A stretch of 40,647 nt of DNA from Natrialbaceae archaeon Tc-Br11_E2g14. GTDB taxonomy: Archaea; Halobacteriota; Halobacteria; Halobacteriales; Natrialbaceae. The position numbers and the translations under genes are program-made. Below, in pieces: positions 7,541 to 15,987 of this stretch. The notes under the pieces were generated by a model. That model was not told the origin of the DNA. It ran no database searches and was given only the letters and a program-made list of their open reading frames with translations. Each line of letters begins with the position of its first letter. The first letter of the stretch is position 1. The stretch covers positions 1-40,647 of the forward strand of contig LKND01000016.1 in the NCBI GenBank assembly GCA_001564275.1. Direction: 5' to 3'.

Positions 7541-9291
7541 TGTGCTGGCACCTCCTCGGTCAACGAGGCCGCGATCTCGGCCGCGAGTTCGTCGGCCTTG
7601 AACCGAACGCCCGTGTACTTGTTGATCCGGTCGACCCGGGTCAGCGTGTCGTGTTCGATGACGTCGGCGAACTGCCCCGTGGCGTTACACTCGACGACGA
7701 TCACGTCGTCTGCCGCCTCGACCGCCTCGGTCAGATCCGGTCGCGGGAAGAGATACGGCACCGAGAGGAGCCGCACGTCGATCCCGTCGTCCTCGAGGGA
7801 CTCGAGGGCCTCGACGAGTGCGCCCTCGTTCGAGCCCCACGAGATGACCACCGAGTCGGCATCCGGGTTTCCGAACTCGCGGTAGTCCCAGTCTTCTACG
7901 GTTCTCGCGGTTTCGACCTTTCGGTTCCGCTTGTCGACCTGCTCGACGCGAACGTCGGTGTCCTCCGTTCGACGACCGAGTTCGTCGTGCTCGAGCCCCG
8001 TGCTCATGTGGGCCCCGTCGACCGTACCGGGAATGGCGCGGGGACTGACCCCATCGTCCGTGGCGGCGTGCGCACGGAACCGGCCCTTGTCGTCGAGCCA
8101 CTCGGCGGCCCCCTCGTCGTCGACGAGTTTGCCGCGGTCGACCTCGACGGCATCCATATCGAAGGTTTCAGGGGAGAACGTCTGTTCGGTCACCGCGAGC
8201 GCGAGGTCGGCGACGAGGTACACCGGCGTCTGGTACTTTTCGGCGTAGTTGAACGCCTCGACGGTCTTCCAGAAACACTCGTCGATCGTCGTCGGTGCGA
8301 CGACGAACCGCGGGATCTCGCCGTGGCCGCCGTACAGCGTCATGTTCAGATCGCCCTGTTCCTGTTTCGTCGGCATCCCCGTCGAGGGACCCGAGCGCAT
8401 CACGTCGACGATGACCAGCGGCGTCTCGCTGGTCGCAACCAGGCCGAACGTCTCGGCCATCAGGTCGATCCCTGGCCCAGAGGTGGCCGTCATCGATCGG
8501 GCCCCAGCGCGGGCAGCGCCGAGGGCCATGTTGATCGCCGACAGCTCGTCTTCGGCCTGGACGACGTGGCCGCCGTACTCCTCGATACGACCCGTCAGGT
8601 ACTCCATCACGTTCGTCGCGGGCGTGATCGGGTAGCCGGCGTAGAACCGACAGCCGGCGGCGAGTGCGCCCATCCCGATGGCCTCGTCGCCGTTCAACAG
8701 GACGTAATCGTTATCCGTCGTCTCGAGCTCGTAGCCAAGCTCGAGGTCGTAATGCTCACGGACGTAGTCCCGACCCTTGCGTGCGGCCTCGCGGTTGTTC
8801 TCGACGATCTTCGAGCCCTTGCCACCGAAGCGCTTTTCCAGGGACTCGTCGAGGTATTCGACGTCGAATCCGGTGATCTCACAGGCAGCACCGAGGGCCA
8901 CGACGTTGAGCATGATCGCACCGCCAGCCTCTTCGGCAAGCGATTTCAGGGGGACGTCGACGGCGGTTATTTCGTCGGGAATCTCGGCGTCCCACGAGCG
9001 CTCGCCGTCGTAGATGACGGCACTGCCCTCGTGAAGTTCGTCGAGGTTCTCGTCGATGGTTCGCTGGGTGAGCGCGACGAGAATGTCGAGCCGATCGACG
9101 ACACTCTGGACGCGTTCGGTCGACGTCCGAATCTTGTAGGCGGTGTAGCCGCCGCGGATTCGGGACGCGAAATCCTTCGACGTAAAGACGTGTCGTCCGG
9201 CTCGGGAGAGTGCCTGGGCGAAGATTTTTCCGGTGGAGTCGATGCCATCTCCGGCCTCGCCTCCGATCGCCCAGTTTAAGTCCTCGGTCAT
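7537..9291 (-). CDS. korA: 2-oxoacid:ferredoxin oxidoreductase, alpha subunit (gamma-alpha fusion)
   Basis: A 584-residue protein in which the gamma domain is fused in front of the alpha domain. The gamma part begins IGGEAGDGIDSTGKIFAQALSRAG and includes SRIRGGYTAYKIR. The alpha pyrimidine-binding part begins near residue 215 with LLNGDEAIGMGALAAGCRFYAGYPITPATNVMEYL, followed by EDELSAINMALGAARAGARSMTATSGPG and MRSGPSTGMPTKQEQGDL. This is the usual halobacterial KorA layout and length. A TATA-like sequence lies about 30 bp upstream of the ATG on the minus strand. It forms an operon with korB, and fixABCX follows on the same strand after a 400-bp gap containing a MITE. Confidence 0.95.
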   Translation of the reverse strand: MTEDLNWAIGGEAGDGIDSTGKIFAQALSRAGRHVFTSKDFASRIRGGYTAYKIRTSTERVQSVVDRLDILVALTQRTIDENLDELHEGSAVIYDGERSWDAEIPDEITAVDVPLKSLAEEAGGAIMLNVVALGAACEITGFDVEYLDESLEKRFGGKGSKIVENNREAARKGRDYVREHYDLELGYELETTDNDYVLLNGDEAIGMGALAAGCRFYAGYPITPATNVMEYLTGRIEEYGGHVVQAEDELSAINMALGAARAGARSMTATSGPGIDLMAETFGLVATSETPLVIVDVMRSGPSTGMPTKQEQGDLNMTLYGGHGEIPRFVVAPTTIDECFWKTVEAFNYAEKYQTPVYLVADLALAVTEQTFSPETFDMDAVEVDRGKLVDDEGAAEWLDDKGRFRAHAATDDGVSPRAIPGTVDGAHMSTGLEHDELGRRTEDTDVRVEQVDKRNRKVETARTVEDWDYREFGNPDADSVVISWGSNEGALVEALESLEDDGIDVRLLSVPYLFPRPDLTEAVEAADDVIVVECNATGQFADVIEHDTLTRVDRINKYTGVRFKADELAAEIAASLTEEVPAQ

Positions 9292-9429
9292 GTCGTAGCG
9301 GACGTTGCCCCTAGGCCATCAAAAGGCTTCTGAAACCCCACCCGACCGGTAACGAGTCCGAAGCCTTACGCCGATTGTAGTGACTTTTCAGTATCGATCA
9401 CTACCGGTCTTCTCGTGGACTCAAACGCG

Positions 9430-9444
9430 CCAGCCGGGGGCTGG
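9430..9444. other. Hairpin in the grpE-korA gap
   Basis: CCAGCC and GGCTGG form a perfect 6-bp stem with a GGG loop. It lies 118 bp downstream of the grpE stop and 138 bp upstream of korA. The gap 9292-9561 holds nothing else I recognise. Confidence 0.3.
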
Positions 9445-9561
9445 ACCCTCGAGATACCGGGTCATCCAACGCGACGAGTGAGTTCGATACTCTCGATGGG
9501 TCCATCTAGCCATTACGCCGGATGGCACGCTCGAGAAATCTGGTCGGTCGGCCACTGGAGG

Positions 9562-10830
9562 CTATTCGTCGTCGGTTTCGACGTCGCCGTCCCCATCGGC
9601 ATCGACGTCGCCGTCCCCATCGGCATCGACGTCGCCGTCAGCAGCATCGGGTGGCGACGCCTCTTCATCGTCGTCTCGGGCGGTGTTCTCGAGTTCGCCG
9701 TTCTCGTCTGGGGCCGCGTTGGCTTCCGAGTCGTCATCCGGGCTCGCCTCGACCGATTCCTTCGATTCGGCTGCGTCCTCCCCGTCGACGTCGCTCTCCG
9801 GGGCAACCTCGCCACCCAGTTCGATCGCGGCGTCGCCATCTTCGTCGGGGCCGTCCGCCTGGCTCGAGTCTTCGGCAGCGTCGGCATCACTGGACGCGTC
9901 TGCCGCAGAGTCGTCCGTCTCTTCGCCCTCGAGGAGCGCGCCGTTGCTCACCGTCACCTGGGCGTTCTGAATGACCTTCTCACCCATCTCGTACCCCGGC
10001 GTAAACACCTCGGCGATGGTCCCCTCCGGTTGGTCGCTATCGACCTGTACCATGACCTCGTGGCGCTGTGGGTCCACCTCGGTCCCTGCCTCGGGGTCGA
10101 TCTCCTCGACGTTCTCGTCGGCGAGGATTCGATCGAACTCCCGGAGGGTCATCTCGAGGCCATCACGCAGGCTGTCGACGTCGCCGCTCTCCTCGGCGAG
10201 GGCGCGCTTGAGGTTGTCCCGAACCGTGACAAGTCGCTCGACGAGGTCCTCGGTCGCCCGAGCCTTCATTTGCTCCTGGCGCTTTTTGGCCCGTTTCTTG
10301 TAGTTCTGGAAGTCGGCCTGCGTTCGCTTGACGTGGCTCTTCAGGTCCTCGATCTGTGTTTCGTACTCCTCGATGATCTCCTCGCGAGCCTCGAGCGCCT
10401 GCTCCCTGTCGTCGAGTTTCGACTGCAACTCGCCGATCGTCTCCGCCTGCGCCTCGACGCGCTCGCTCAGGTCCTCGAGTTCCTCGCGCTGGTGGGAGAC
10501 GGTGCCGTTGAGGTCGCGGGCCATCTCGACGATCCCGTTGACGTCTCTGGCGATATCGTCGTCGTACTCCTGTAAGGTGTCGAGCAGGTTTCGGATGTCC
10601 TCACTCGTCTCCGGGCCATCCTCGTGGCTGGCGTCGTCCTCGACCTCTGCCCGCCCAGCCTGCGGTGACTGCTCGTCCCCAGCGTCAGTTGCGCCCCCCT
10701 CCTCGGCCGCTGCCTGTTCCTCCGGCGTATCCGCGGATTCGTCGCGGTCGTCCCCGTCGTCGTCAGCCTCCCCATCGTCCGCCGGGGAAACGCCCTGGGC
10801 TGTGGGGTTCTGGCCCTCGTCTTCGCTCAT
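9562..10830 (-). CDS. grpE: GrpE nucleotide exchange factor with very long acidic tail
   Basis: GrpE releases ADP from DnaK in the Hsp70 cycle. This product is 422 residues, roughly twice the usual 180-240. Residues 1-75 are an acidic disordered leader (Asp, Glu and Ala rich). Residues 80-185 form a long coiled coil (LEDLSERVEAQAETIGELQSKLDDREQ). The GrpE core follows with DFQNYKKRAKKRQEQ, the dimer helix, and the beta domain ending HEVMVQVDSDQPEGTIAEVFTPGYEMGEKVIQNAQVTVS. After that comes a roughly 125-residue, almost purely Asp/Ala/Glu/Ser/Gly tail ending in a repeated DVDADGDG unit. The ATG at 10830 is chosen because a TATA box lies 25 bp upstream, so the transcript is probably leaderless; the longer frame to 10953 is not supported. 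No dnaK or dnaJ is adjacent. Confidence 0.93.
   Translation of the reverse strand: MSEDEGQNPTAQGVSPADDGEADDDGDDRDESADTPEEQAAAEEGGATDAGDEQSPQAGRAEVEDDASHEDGPETSEDIRNLLDTLQEYDDDIARDVNGIVEMARDLNGTVSHQREELEDLSERVEAQAETIGELQSKLDDREQALEAREEIIEEYETQIEDLKSHVKRTQADFQNYKKRAKKRQEQMKARATEDLVERLVTVRDNLKRALAEESGDVDSLRDGLEMTLREFDRILADENVEEIDPEAGTEVDPQRHEVMVQVDSDQPEGTIAEVFTPGYEMGEKVIQNAQVTVSNGALLEGEETDDSAADASSDADAAEDSSQADGPDEDGDAAIELGGEVAPESDVDGEDAAESKESVEASPDDDSEANAAPDENGELENTARDDDEEASPPDAADGDVDADGDGDVDADGDGDVETDDE
9581..9630. repeat. 24-bp tandem repeat in the grpE 3' end
   Basis: Two exact 24-bp units sharing ACGTCGCCGTCCCCATCGGC, followed by a diverged partial unit, encode the DVDADGDG repeats at the GrpE C-terminus. 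The unit is a multiple of three, so copy changes keep the frame. Confidence 0.7.
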
Positions 10831-10850
10831 GCCCAAACCAAGGCCCACGG

Positions 10851-10860
10851 ATAATAAAAG
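10851..10860 (-). promoter_or_regulatory. TATA box of grpE
   Basis: On the minus strand the sequence reads CTTTTATTAT, centred 25 bp before the grpE ATG. It also lies about 65 bp before the helicase ATG on the plus strand, so the 92-bp gap is a divergent promoter region. Confidence 0.6.
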
Positions 10861-10922
10861 GGTTGAGGTATCGCGGGAGGTGGTATTATGGCCGGTCGGT
10901 GCCGAACGAGAGACGACTGCAG

Positions 10923-12494
10923 ATGGCCGACGAACAACGAGGCAGCGAGTCACCTCCAGAAGGCTGCTCGAACGATAGCCCCGATCATCGTGACCGAGCC
11001 ACCCCGCCGATCGTTATCACGTTCGAAGACGGAACCATCAGCCTCGGCCCCACTGCCGACGCGACGACCGGAGGCGACCCCAACGGGATGGCAGACCGTG
11101 AGTGGGCCTCCTCGCTGCTCGCGGACGCCGTCCTCGACGACCTCGGCATCGAATCCGATCCTCGCTCGCGCACGCTCCGGCTCGAGGCCCACAGCTACGC
11201 CCTGCTCAAGAACCGACTCACGGCCCTGGCGATACCACACGACGATCGGGTGCTGACGTTATCGTCGGTGGGCCGTGGGGCCCTCGAGTCCGCGTACTCC
11301 CTGCGGAGCTACCAGGCGGAGGCCCTCGAGGACTGGCTGGCGACCGATCGCTGGGCGGTTGGGGGGGATATCTCCCACCCTCGGCCGGGGACTGGCGATG
11401 GTTCGTCCCAACCACGCGCTCCCGCGGGGGTCCTCGAGTTACCCACCGGCAGCGGGAAGACCGTCGTCGCGATGAAGGCCATCGAGACACTCGCGACGCC
11501 CACTCTCGTGGTCGTGCCGACCATCGATCTCCTCGAGCAGTGGGTGGCCGAACTCGAGACGGAGTTCGACGTTCCGGTCGGCCGATTCGGTGGCGGCGAG
11601 CAACGCCGGGAGGCGCTGACGGTTTCGACCTACGACTCCGCCTACCTCCGTGCTGAGGCCGTCGGCGACCGCTTCGGCTTCGTCGTGTTCGACGAGGTCC
11701 ACCACCTCGGTGGCGAGGGCTACCGACAGATTGCGCGGGACCTTCCGGCCCCTGCGCGACTGGGGATGACCGCGACGTTCGAACGCCCTGACGACGCCCA
11801 CGTGGTGATCGAGGACCTCGTCGGGCCGGTCGTCCATCGACTCGCTCCCGACGACCTCGCCGGCGAACACCTCGCCCCGTACGACGTCAAACGCCTCGAG
11901 GTGACCCTGACCCCCGAGGAGCGGGCAGCCTACGAGGAGGCTCAGGGCATCTTCGTCGACTATCTCGCCCACTCGAACATCAGGATGCAGTCAGGCGCTG
12001 ACTACCAGGAACTCGTCAAGCGGTCGGGCTCCGATCCTCGGGCTCGAGCCGCCCTCCTCGCCCGGCGCCGGGCCCGCGGGATCATGCTCGGTGCCGCGGG
12101 CAAACTCGAGCGCCTGGGTGAGATTCTCGAGCGCCACCGGGGCGAACGAACGATCGTGTTCACCGCCCACAACGATCTGGCATACGAGGTTGGCGAGCGG
12201 TTCCTGATGCCGGTACTCACCCACCAGACGAGTCCCGCCGAACGTCGGGAGATCCTCGAACGCTTTCGGCAGGGAACGTACTCCCGGGTCGCGACCTCCA
12301 ACGTGCTCGACGAGGGTGTCGACGTGCCAGACGCATCCGTGGCCGTCGTGCTGTCGGGCAGCGGGAGCGAACGTGAGTTCACCCAGCGACTGGGCCGCAT
12401 TCTTCGACCGAAAGCCGACGACGGGCGCGCCATCCTGTACGAGGTGGTTGCCGCGGAGACGGGCGAGGAGTCCATCGCGGACCGCCGGCGGTGA
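10923..12494 (+). CDS. rad25: XPB/Rad25-type superfamily 2 DNA helicase
   Basis: A 523-residue ATP-dependent helicase like archaeal XPB, thought to act in DNA repair or promoter opening. Residues 1-60 are a Halobacteria-style acidic leader. The damage-recognition-like N-terminal region (SLRSYQAEALEDWLA) leads into helicase domain 1: motif I LPTGSGKT with Lys179, motif Ia VVVPTIDLLEQWVAELE, motif II DEVH at residues 257-260, and motif III MTATFERPD. Domain 2 has IVFTAHNDLAYEVGERF, VATSNVLDEGVDVPDASV and the arginine-finger motif QRLGRILRP. A thumb-like insert lies between the domains (YEEAQGIFVDYLAHSNIRM). The in-frame ATG at 10923 is chosen over an open frame running back inside grpE. It converges on tmcA with a 23-bp gap. 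Confidence 0.9.
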   Translation: MADEQRGSESPPEGCSNDSPDHRDRATPPIVITFEDGTISLGPTADATTGGDPNGMADREWASSLLADAVLDDLGIESDPRSRTLRLEAHSYALLKNRLTALAIPHDDRVLTLSSVGRGALESAYSLRSYQAEALEDWLATDRWAVGGDISHPRPGTGDGSSQPRAPAGVLELPTGSGKTVVAMKAIETLATPTLVVVPTIDLLEQWVAELETEFDVPVGRFGGGEQRREALTVSTYDSAYLRAEAVGDRFGFVVFDEVHHLGGEGYRQIARDLPAPARLGMTATFERPDDAHVVIEDLVGPVVHRLAPDDLAGEHLAPYDVKRLEVTLTPEERAAYEEAQGIFVDYLAHSNIRMQSGADYQELVKRSGSDPRARAALLARRRARGIMLGAAGKLERLGEILERHRGERTIVFTAHNDLAYEVGERFLMPVLTHQTSPAERREILERFRQGTYSRVATSNVLDEGVDVPDASVAVVLSGSGSEREFTQRLGRILRPKADDGRAILYEVVAAETGEESIADRRR

Positions 12495-12517
12495 GGCCGC
12501 CGTCCGACCGACCGACG

Positions 12518-14998
12518 TCACTCCTCGAATCGGCGCTTCATCGACGCCGCTTCTTGCCCGCCGTAGTGATCAGTGAGCGAGGCGAATAGGTCACCGAGTG
12601 CCCGCTTGCACGTCCGCGATGACGGGTATTCGAGCGCCGTGGCAACACGCCCCCAGGGACGACATTGCAGCACGCGCTGGACGAGGAGTCGTTCCGCACG
12701 CTCATCCAGGAGCCGGTGGCTCAGAGTCGAACTGCCTGTGTGAGCTGCCACGGCCGCTTCGGTAGACGTGTCTGCTGTCGGCGCCGCCAAAGCGGGTTGG
12801 CGCTCGAGCAAGTATCGCATCGCGAGGTTCCTGAACGGATCCGGATCGACATCGTAGAGACCCGGGCCGTATGCCGCGCCGGCGACGACCGCCCACGCTC
12901 GTGGGCTCAACTCGAGGGGCGGAGCGAGACCGGGATCGATCGACCGTGTAACGTTCCGAACGACGTCCGCATCGAGGTCGCGAAGCGAGTCGGTGAGCAG
13001 GGAGGGGAGCCGGCGTGCGAACGTCGCCTCGTGGCGATCGAGCAGGTTGCGGCCCGCGCCAGTGGTGGGGCGAAGCATGATTGCCGAGTACTCGCCGCTC
13101 CTGTCGTTCCGGGTCGTCGAGAGGTGCACCGTGCGGTAGCCAGCCCCGCTCCAGAAAGAGACCAGTCCAGGTGTCGCGCCGAACCCGGTGCCCAGCCAGT
13201 CCACCTCGTTACGGAACTCGGTTTCGATCCGCTCGAGGAGAGCCGTGGCCAGTCCCCGGTCTCGAGCCGCGTGGTGGGTGGCGATTCGCACAACTCTGAT
13301 CCCGGCGTATCGACCGCTCCCCTCGTCCCGGAGGTGGCTCGTCAACACGTCCGGAATCATGTTTCCGCGAATCCGCCCGCCCTCGTACATCGTTGCCCGG
13401 TCCTCGGCGTCGAGGGAACCCTCGCGTGCCAGCAGGGCGACGCTGACGACGTGGCCCTCCTGGGTCAGCGCTCGCACGGTAAGATTGGGCGCGTCGAGCA
13501 GCCGAGCGAGATCGTTCGGTTCCGTTCGATAGTGGGCGAGGACGAGCAACCCGAAAGTCTCCCGGAGGAGCCACTCGTTTTCGAGGAGTTCTCTCGGGTC
13601 GAGACGTCGGTACGTGACGGACTCCGGCGCCGCCGACTCGACGAGTGGCTCGACGGGCGGGCTGGCGTCGAGCAATAGCGTCCGGAACGACCAGGCCTCG
13701 AGTGGATCCCCGGCCGCGTAGCGAATTGGGTCGGTGAGCGTATACTCGACCACCTCGTGGGTGCTCGCCTCGAGTCGGTCGCGAAACCGGACGGTGAACC
13801 CGCGACCAGCACCCTCGTAGCCGTGGATCGTGGTCGCGAACGCGACGCGGTCGGCCCCGAGAAACGCCTCGAGCATCGACACGGGGAGTGCGGCCGCCTC
13901 GTCGACGAATAAGACGTCGTCTCCGTCGATTGCCGTCGTGGCCCCATCCCGTCTACCGCTGCTCGTGGCACCAACGATGGCCTCGGCTGCCTCGGACGGG
14001 GCCACGTAGGTGACCGAACCACCCGCCTCGGTCTCGAGGTGGGGCGAGCAATTGGCTTGTGGTCCGGCCCCCCCTTGTTCCACTGTGGCGTGTTTGGTGG
14101 CCCCCTCGAGGTCGGCCAGGAGTTCCCGCGCTCGAGCGAAGACTTCGCCCGCGTTGTCGATCTCGGGGGCCGTCACGAGCACTCGGTCTCCGATGGCGGC
14201 CAGGGATGCGGCTGCCAGGCCGATGGCACTCGACTTGCCACGACCCCGATCGGACTCGAGGACGACAGCCGTTCCGTCGCCTCGAAGCGACTCGAGCGTC
14301 TCGAGTGCCCTTTGCTGGTCGGCTGTGCGGCAAGCCTCGTGTGCCTCGGCCGGGAAGGATACACCCGAGGACGGGGCGGTGGCGGAGGGGGCCGGTGGAT
14401 CGACCCCCCGTGTAGCGTCGGCGGGTCCGCGGTTACTGCGGCCCAGTTTCGGTGCAGGATCGGTCGTCCCCTCGATCTCGAGGCGGCCGGCATCGACGTC
14501 GACGGCCGCGATCCCGCGGTGGGCGCGTACGGTTTCGACGAGTCGCCGTCGGAAGTGACCGGTGACGGCCTCGAGATCGAACGGTGGCACAGCCAGCGAG
14601 TGATCGAAGGCGTCACGCTGGGTCGGCCAGTCATCGAGCGAGGGCGTCAGCAGGATCAGGAGACCGCCACCGTCGACGGCTCCGACTGCCCGCCCGAGCG
14701 TGTTGGGATCGAGCCCCTCGTGGGCGTCCACGACGATCACGGTACGAGTTTGACCGAGGAGTTCCCGCGAGCGGGATTCGGGGTAGTGTTCACACCGGAG
14801 TCGGTTCGACGGGCCGACAAGCGTGGTGTGGCGGATGCCCACCGGGAGTTCCTCGAGGGTGGCCTCGAGTGTCTCGTAGCCGCGCTCGCGATCTCCCGCG
14901 AGTACGATGGCTCGTCGCTCGTTTTCCGCCCGCGCCTCCTCGAGGAGGGCTCGAGCGTGACGTCTTGCCAGGGTAGCCACAGCCGGTTCGTCGGACAT
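12518..14998 (-). CDS. tmcA: tRNA(Met) cytidine acetyltransferase TmcA
   Basis: An 826-residue enzyme that makes N4-acetylcytidine in tRNA (and possibly rRNA), using acetyl-CoA and ATP. Its order is typical: an N-terminal domain (RRAIVLAGDRERGYETLEATL), a RecD-like helicase core with Walker A SDRGRGKSSAIGLAAASLAA and motif II FVDEAAALPVSMLEAFLGA, then a GNAT acetyltransferase domain with IRVVRIATHHAARDRGLATALLERIE (acetyl-CoA loop), and a tRNA-binding C-terminus. A Ser/Pro-rich insert near residues 165-205 (APSATAPSSG) is not usual in bacterial TmcA. The ATG at 14998 gives MSDEPAVATLA; the open frame further upstream (to 15253) crosses the rpl7ae leader and is rejected. It is divergent from the ribosomal operon. 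Confidence 0.93.
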   Translation of the reverse strand: MSDEPAVATLARRHARALLEEARAENERRAIVLAGDRERGYETLEATLEELPVGIRHTTLVGPSNRLRCEHYPESRSRELLGQTRTVIVVDAHEGLDPNTLGRAVGAVDGGGLLILLTPSLDDWPTQRDAFDHSLAVPPFDLEAVTGHFRRRLVETVRAHRGIAAVDVDAGRLEIEGTTDPAPKLGRSNRGPADATRGVDPPAPSATAPSSGVSFPAEAHEACRTADQQRALETLESLRGDGTAVVLESDRGRGKSSAIGLAAASLAAIGDRVLVTAPEIDNAGEVFARARELLADLEGATKHATVEQGGAGPQANCSPHLETEAGGSVTYVAPSEAAEAIVGATSSGRRDGATTAIDGDDVLFVDEAAALPVSMLEAFLGADRVAFATTIHGYEGAGRGFTVRFRDRLEASTHEVVEYTLTDPIRYAAGDPLEAWSFRTLLLDASPPVEPLVESAAPESVTYRRLDPRELLENEWLLRETFGLLVLAHYRTEPNDLARLLDAPNLTVRALTQEGHVVSVALLAREGSLDAEDRATMYEGGRIRGNMIPDVLTSHLRDEGSGRYAGIRVVRIATHHAARDRGLATALLERIETEFRNEVDWLGTGFGATPGLVSFWSGAGYRTVHLSTTRNDRSGEYSAIMLRPTTGAGRNLLDRHEATFARRLPSLLTDSLRDLDADVVRNVTRSIDPGLAPPLELSPRAWAVVAGAAYGPGLYDVDPDPFRNLAMRYLLERQPALAAPTADTSTEAAVAAHTGSSTLSHRLLDERAERLLVQRVLQCRPWGRVATALEYPSSRTCKRALGDLFASLTDHYGGQEAASMKRRFEE

Positions 14999-15154
14999 CC
15001 GTTGCTGGTCGCAGATGGGCGAACCACGCCCAATAGATTGTCGGAGTCGAGGGAGGCTGGTGGCGGTATCGACAGGTCCAGACAGTCGTCGCTGCCGATA
15101 GGCCCCGACAGGGCCGTGTAACAGCCTCGCACAGCCCCGTCCGTTTGAACACGC

Positions 15155-15160
15155 TTTTAA
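15155..15160 (+). promoter_or_regulatory. Putative TATA box of the rpl7ae operon
   Basis: TTTTAA in the context ACGCTTTTAAGG lies about 150 bp before the rpl7ae ATG. If used, it gives a leader of roughly 120 nt, unusually long for haloarchaea. Confidence 0.45.
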
Positions 15161-15244
15161 GGGGGGCCGCGCTACTCCGGAGTACACCCTACGCGAGGTT
15201 GATGATGCTCCTAGCCTCACAGGATTTCCGCCGGTTCGCCCGGC

Positions 15245-15283
15245 CCGGACCACGGTCCGGACGGCAGGGGAGTGTGAGCCTGC
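15245..15283 (+). promoter_or_regulatory. Structured leader upstream of rpl7ae
   Basis: Two hairpins follow one another. CCGGACC/GGTCCGG (15245-15251 with 15254-15260) is a perfect 7-bp stem with a 2-nt loop. GCAGG/CCTGC (15264-15268 with 15279-15283) encloses a 10-nt purine-rich loop. A TGATGA box lies upstream at 15200-15205. L7Ae binds kink-turn RNAs and is known to regulate its own mRNA in Sulfolobus, so this leader may be autoregulatory; the kink-turn itself was not proven. Confidence 0.4.
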
Positions 15284-15305
15284 GCGTGGGAGAGGTGAAC
15301 AACCA

Positions 15306-15668
15306 ATGGCAGTTTACGTAACCACAGACATCCCAGCCGACCTCGCCGACGACGCCCTCGAGGCGCTCGAGGTCGCCCGAGACACAGGCAGTGTAAAGAA
15401 AGGAACGAACGAGACCACCAAAGCCATCGAGCGTGGCAACGCGGACCTGGTCTACGTCGCCGAAGACGTCTCCCCTGAGGAGATCGTGATGCACATTCCC
15501 GACCTCGCCGAGGAGAAGGGCATTCCCGTCGTCTTCGTCGAGACCCAGGACGACGTCGGTCACGCCGCCGGCCTCGAGGTCGGCTCGGCCGCCGCGGCGA
15601 TCGTCGACGCCGGCGAAGCCGACGGCGACGTCGAGGACATCGGTGGCAAGATCGAGGACCTCGACTGA
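15306..15668 (+). CDS. rpl7ae: Ribosomal protein L7Ae
   Basis: A 120-residue L7Ae, which binds kink-turns in 23S rRNA and in box C/D and H/ACA guide RNAs and RNase P. The conserved RNA-binding core is [49 protein letters not shown], followed by the hydrophobic helix [19 protein letters not shown]. Length and start fit other haloarchaeal L7Ae proteins. A GGTGA ribosome binding site lies 8 bases before the ATG. It is the first gene of the L7Ae-S28e-L24e-NDK operon; the gap to S28e is 93 bp. Confidence 0.97.
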   Translation: MAVYVTTDIPADLADDALEALEVARDTGSVKKGTNETTKAIERGNADLVYVAEDVSPEEIVMHIPDLAEEKGIPVVFVETQDDVGHAAGLEVGSAAAAIVDAGEADGDVEDIGGKIEDLD

Positions 15669-15761
15669 GGTGATCAGAGATGAGTACGCCAAGACGAACT
15701 CGCTCGTGGGACTCGCGAGCTGTGACTCGTCTACGCACGTTCACCACCGGAGGTGGTTCAC

Positions 15762-15986
15762 GTGAGTGCTGAAGAAGCAGAAAGCGGTTCAACGCCCGCC
15801 GAGGTCATCGAGGTCGTCGGCAAGACCGGTATGCACGGTGAAGCCATGCAGGTCAAGTGCCGAATCAAGGAGGGCGAGAACCAGGGACGAATCATCACCC
15901 GAAACTGTCTCGGGCCGGTTCGCGTGGGGGACATCCTCCAACTCCGCGAGACGGCTCGAGAGGCCGACTCCATCGGAGGACAGTAA
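15762..15986 (+). CDS. rps28e: Ribosomal protein S28e
   Basis: A 74-residue small-subunit protein at the mRNA exit region. The core [52 protein letters not shown] and the end READSIGGQ match haloarchaeal S28e. GTG at 15762 is the start: GGAGGTG is 6-7 bases upstream, and the resulting N-terminus [12 protein letters not shown] fits the family; a GTG at 15753 would overlap the ribosome binding site. The L24e gene starts 1 bp after the stop. Confidence 0.96.
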   Translation: MSAEEAESGSTPAEVIEVVGKTGMHGEAMQVKCRIKEGENQGRIITRNCLGPVRVGDILQLRETAREADSIGGQ

Positions 15987-15987
15987 G

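Noticed and set aside
7540-9279. A 579-residue open frame on the plus strand
   Set aside because: Antisense shadow of korA; its translation has no recognisable motif.
15264-15283. Kink-turn for L7Ae binding in the leader
   Set aside because: The loop is purine-rich, but I could not place the required 3-nt bulge and tandem G-A pairs, so only a general structured leader is reported.
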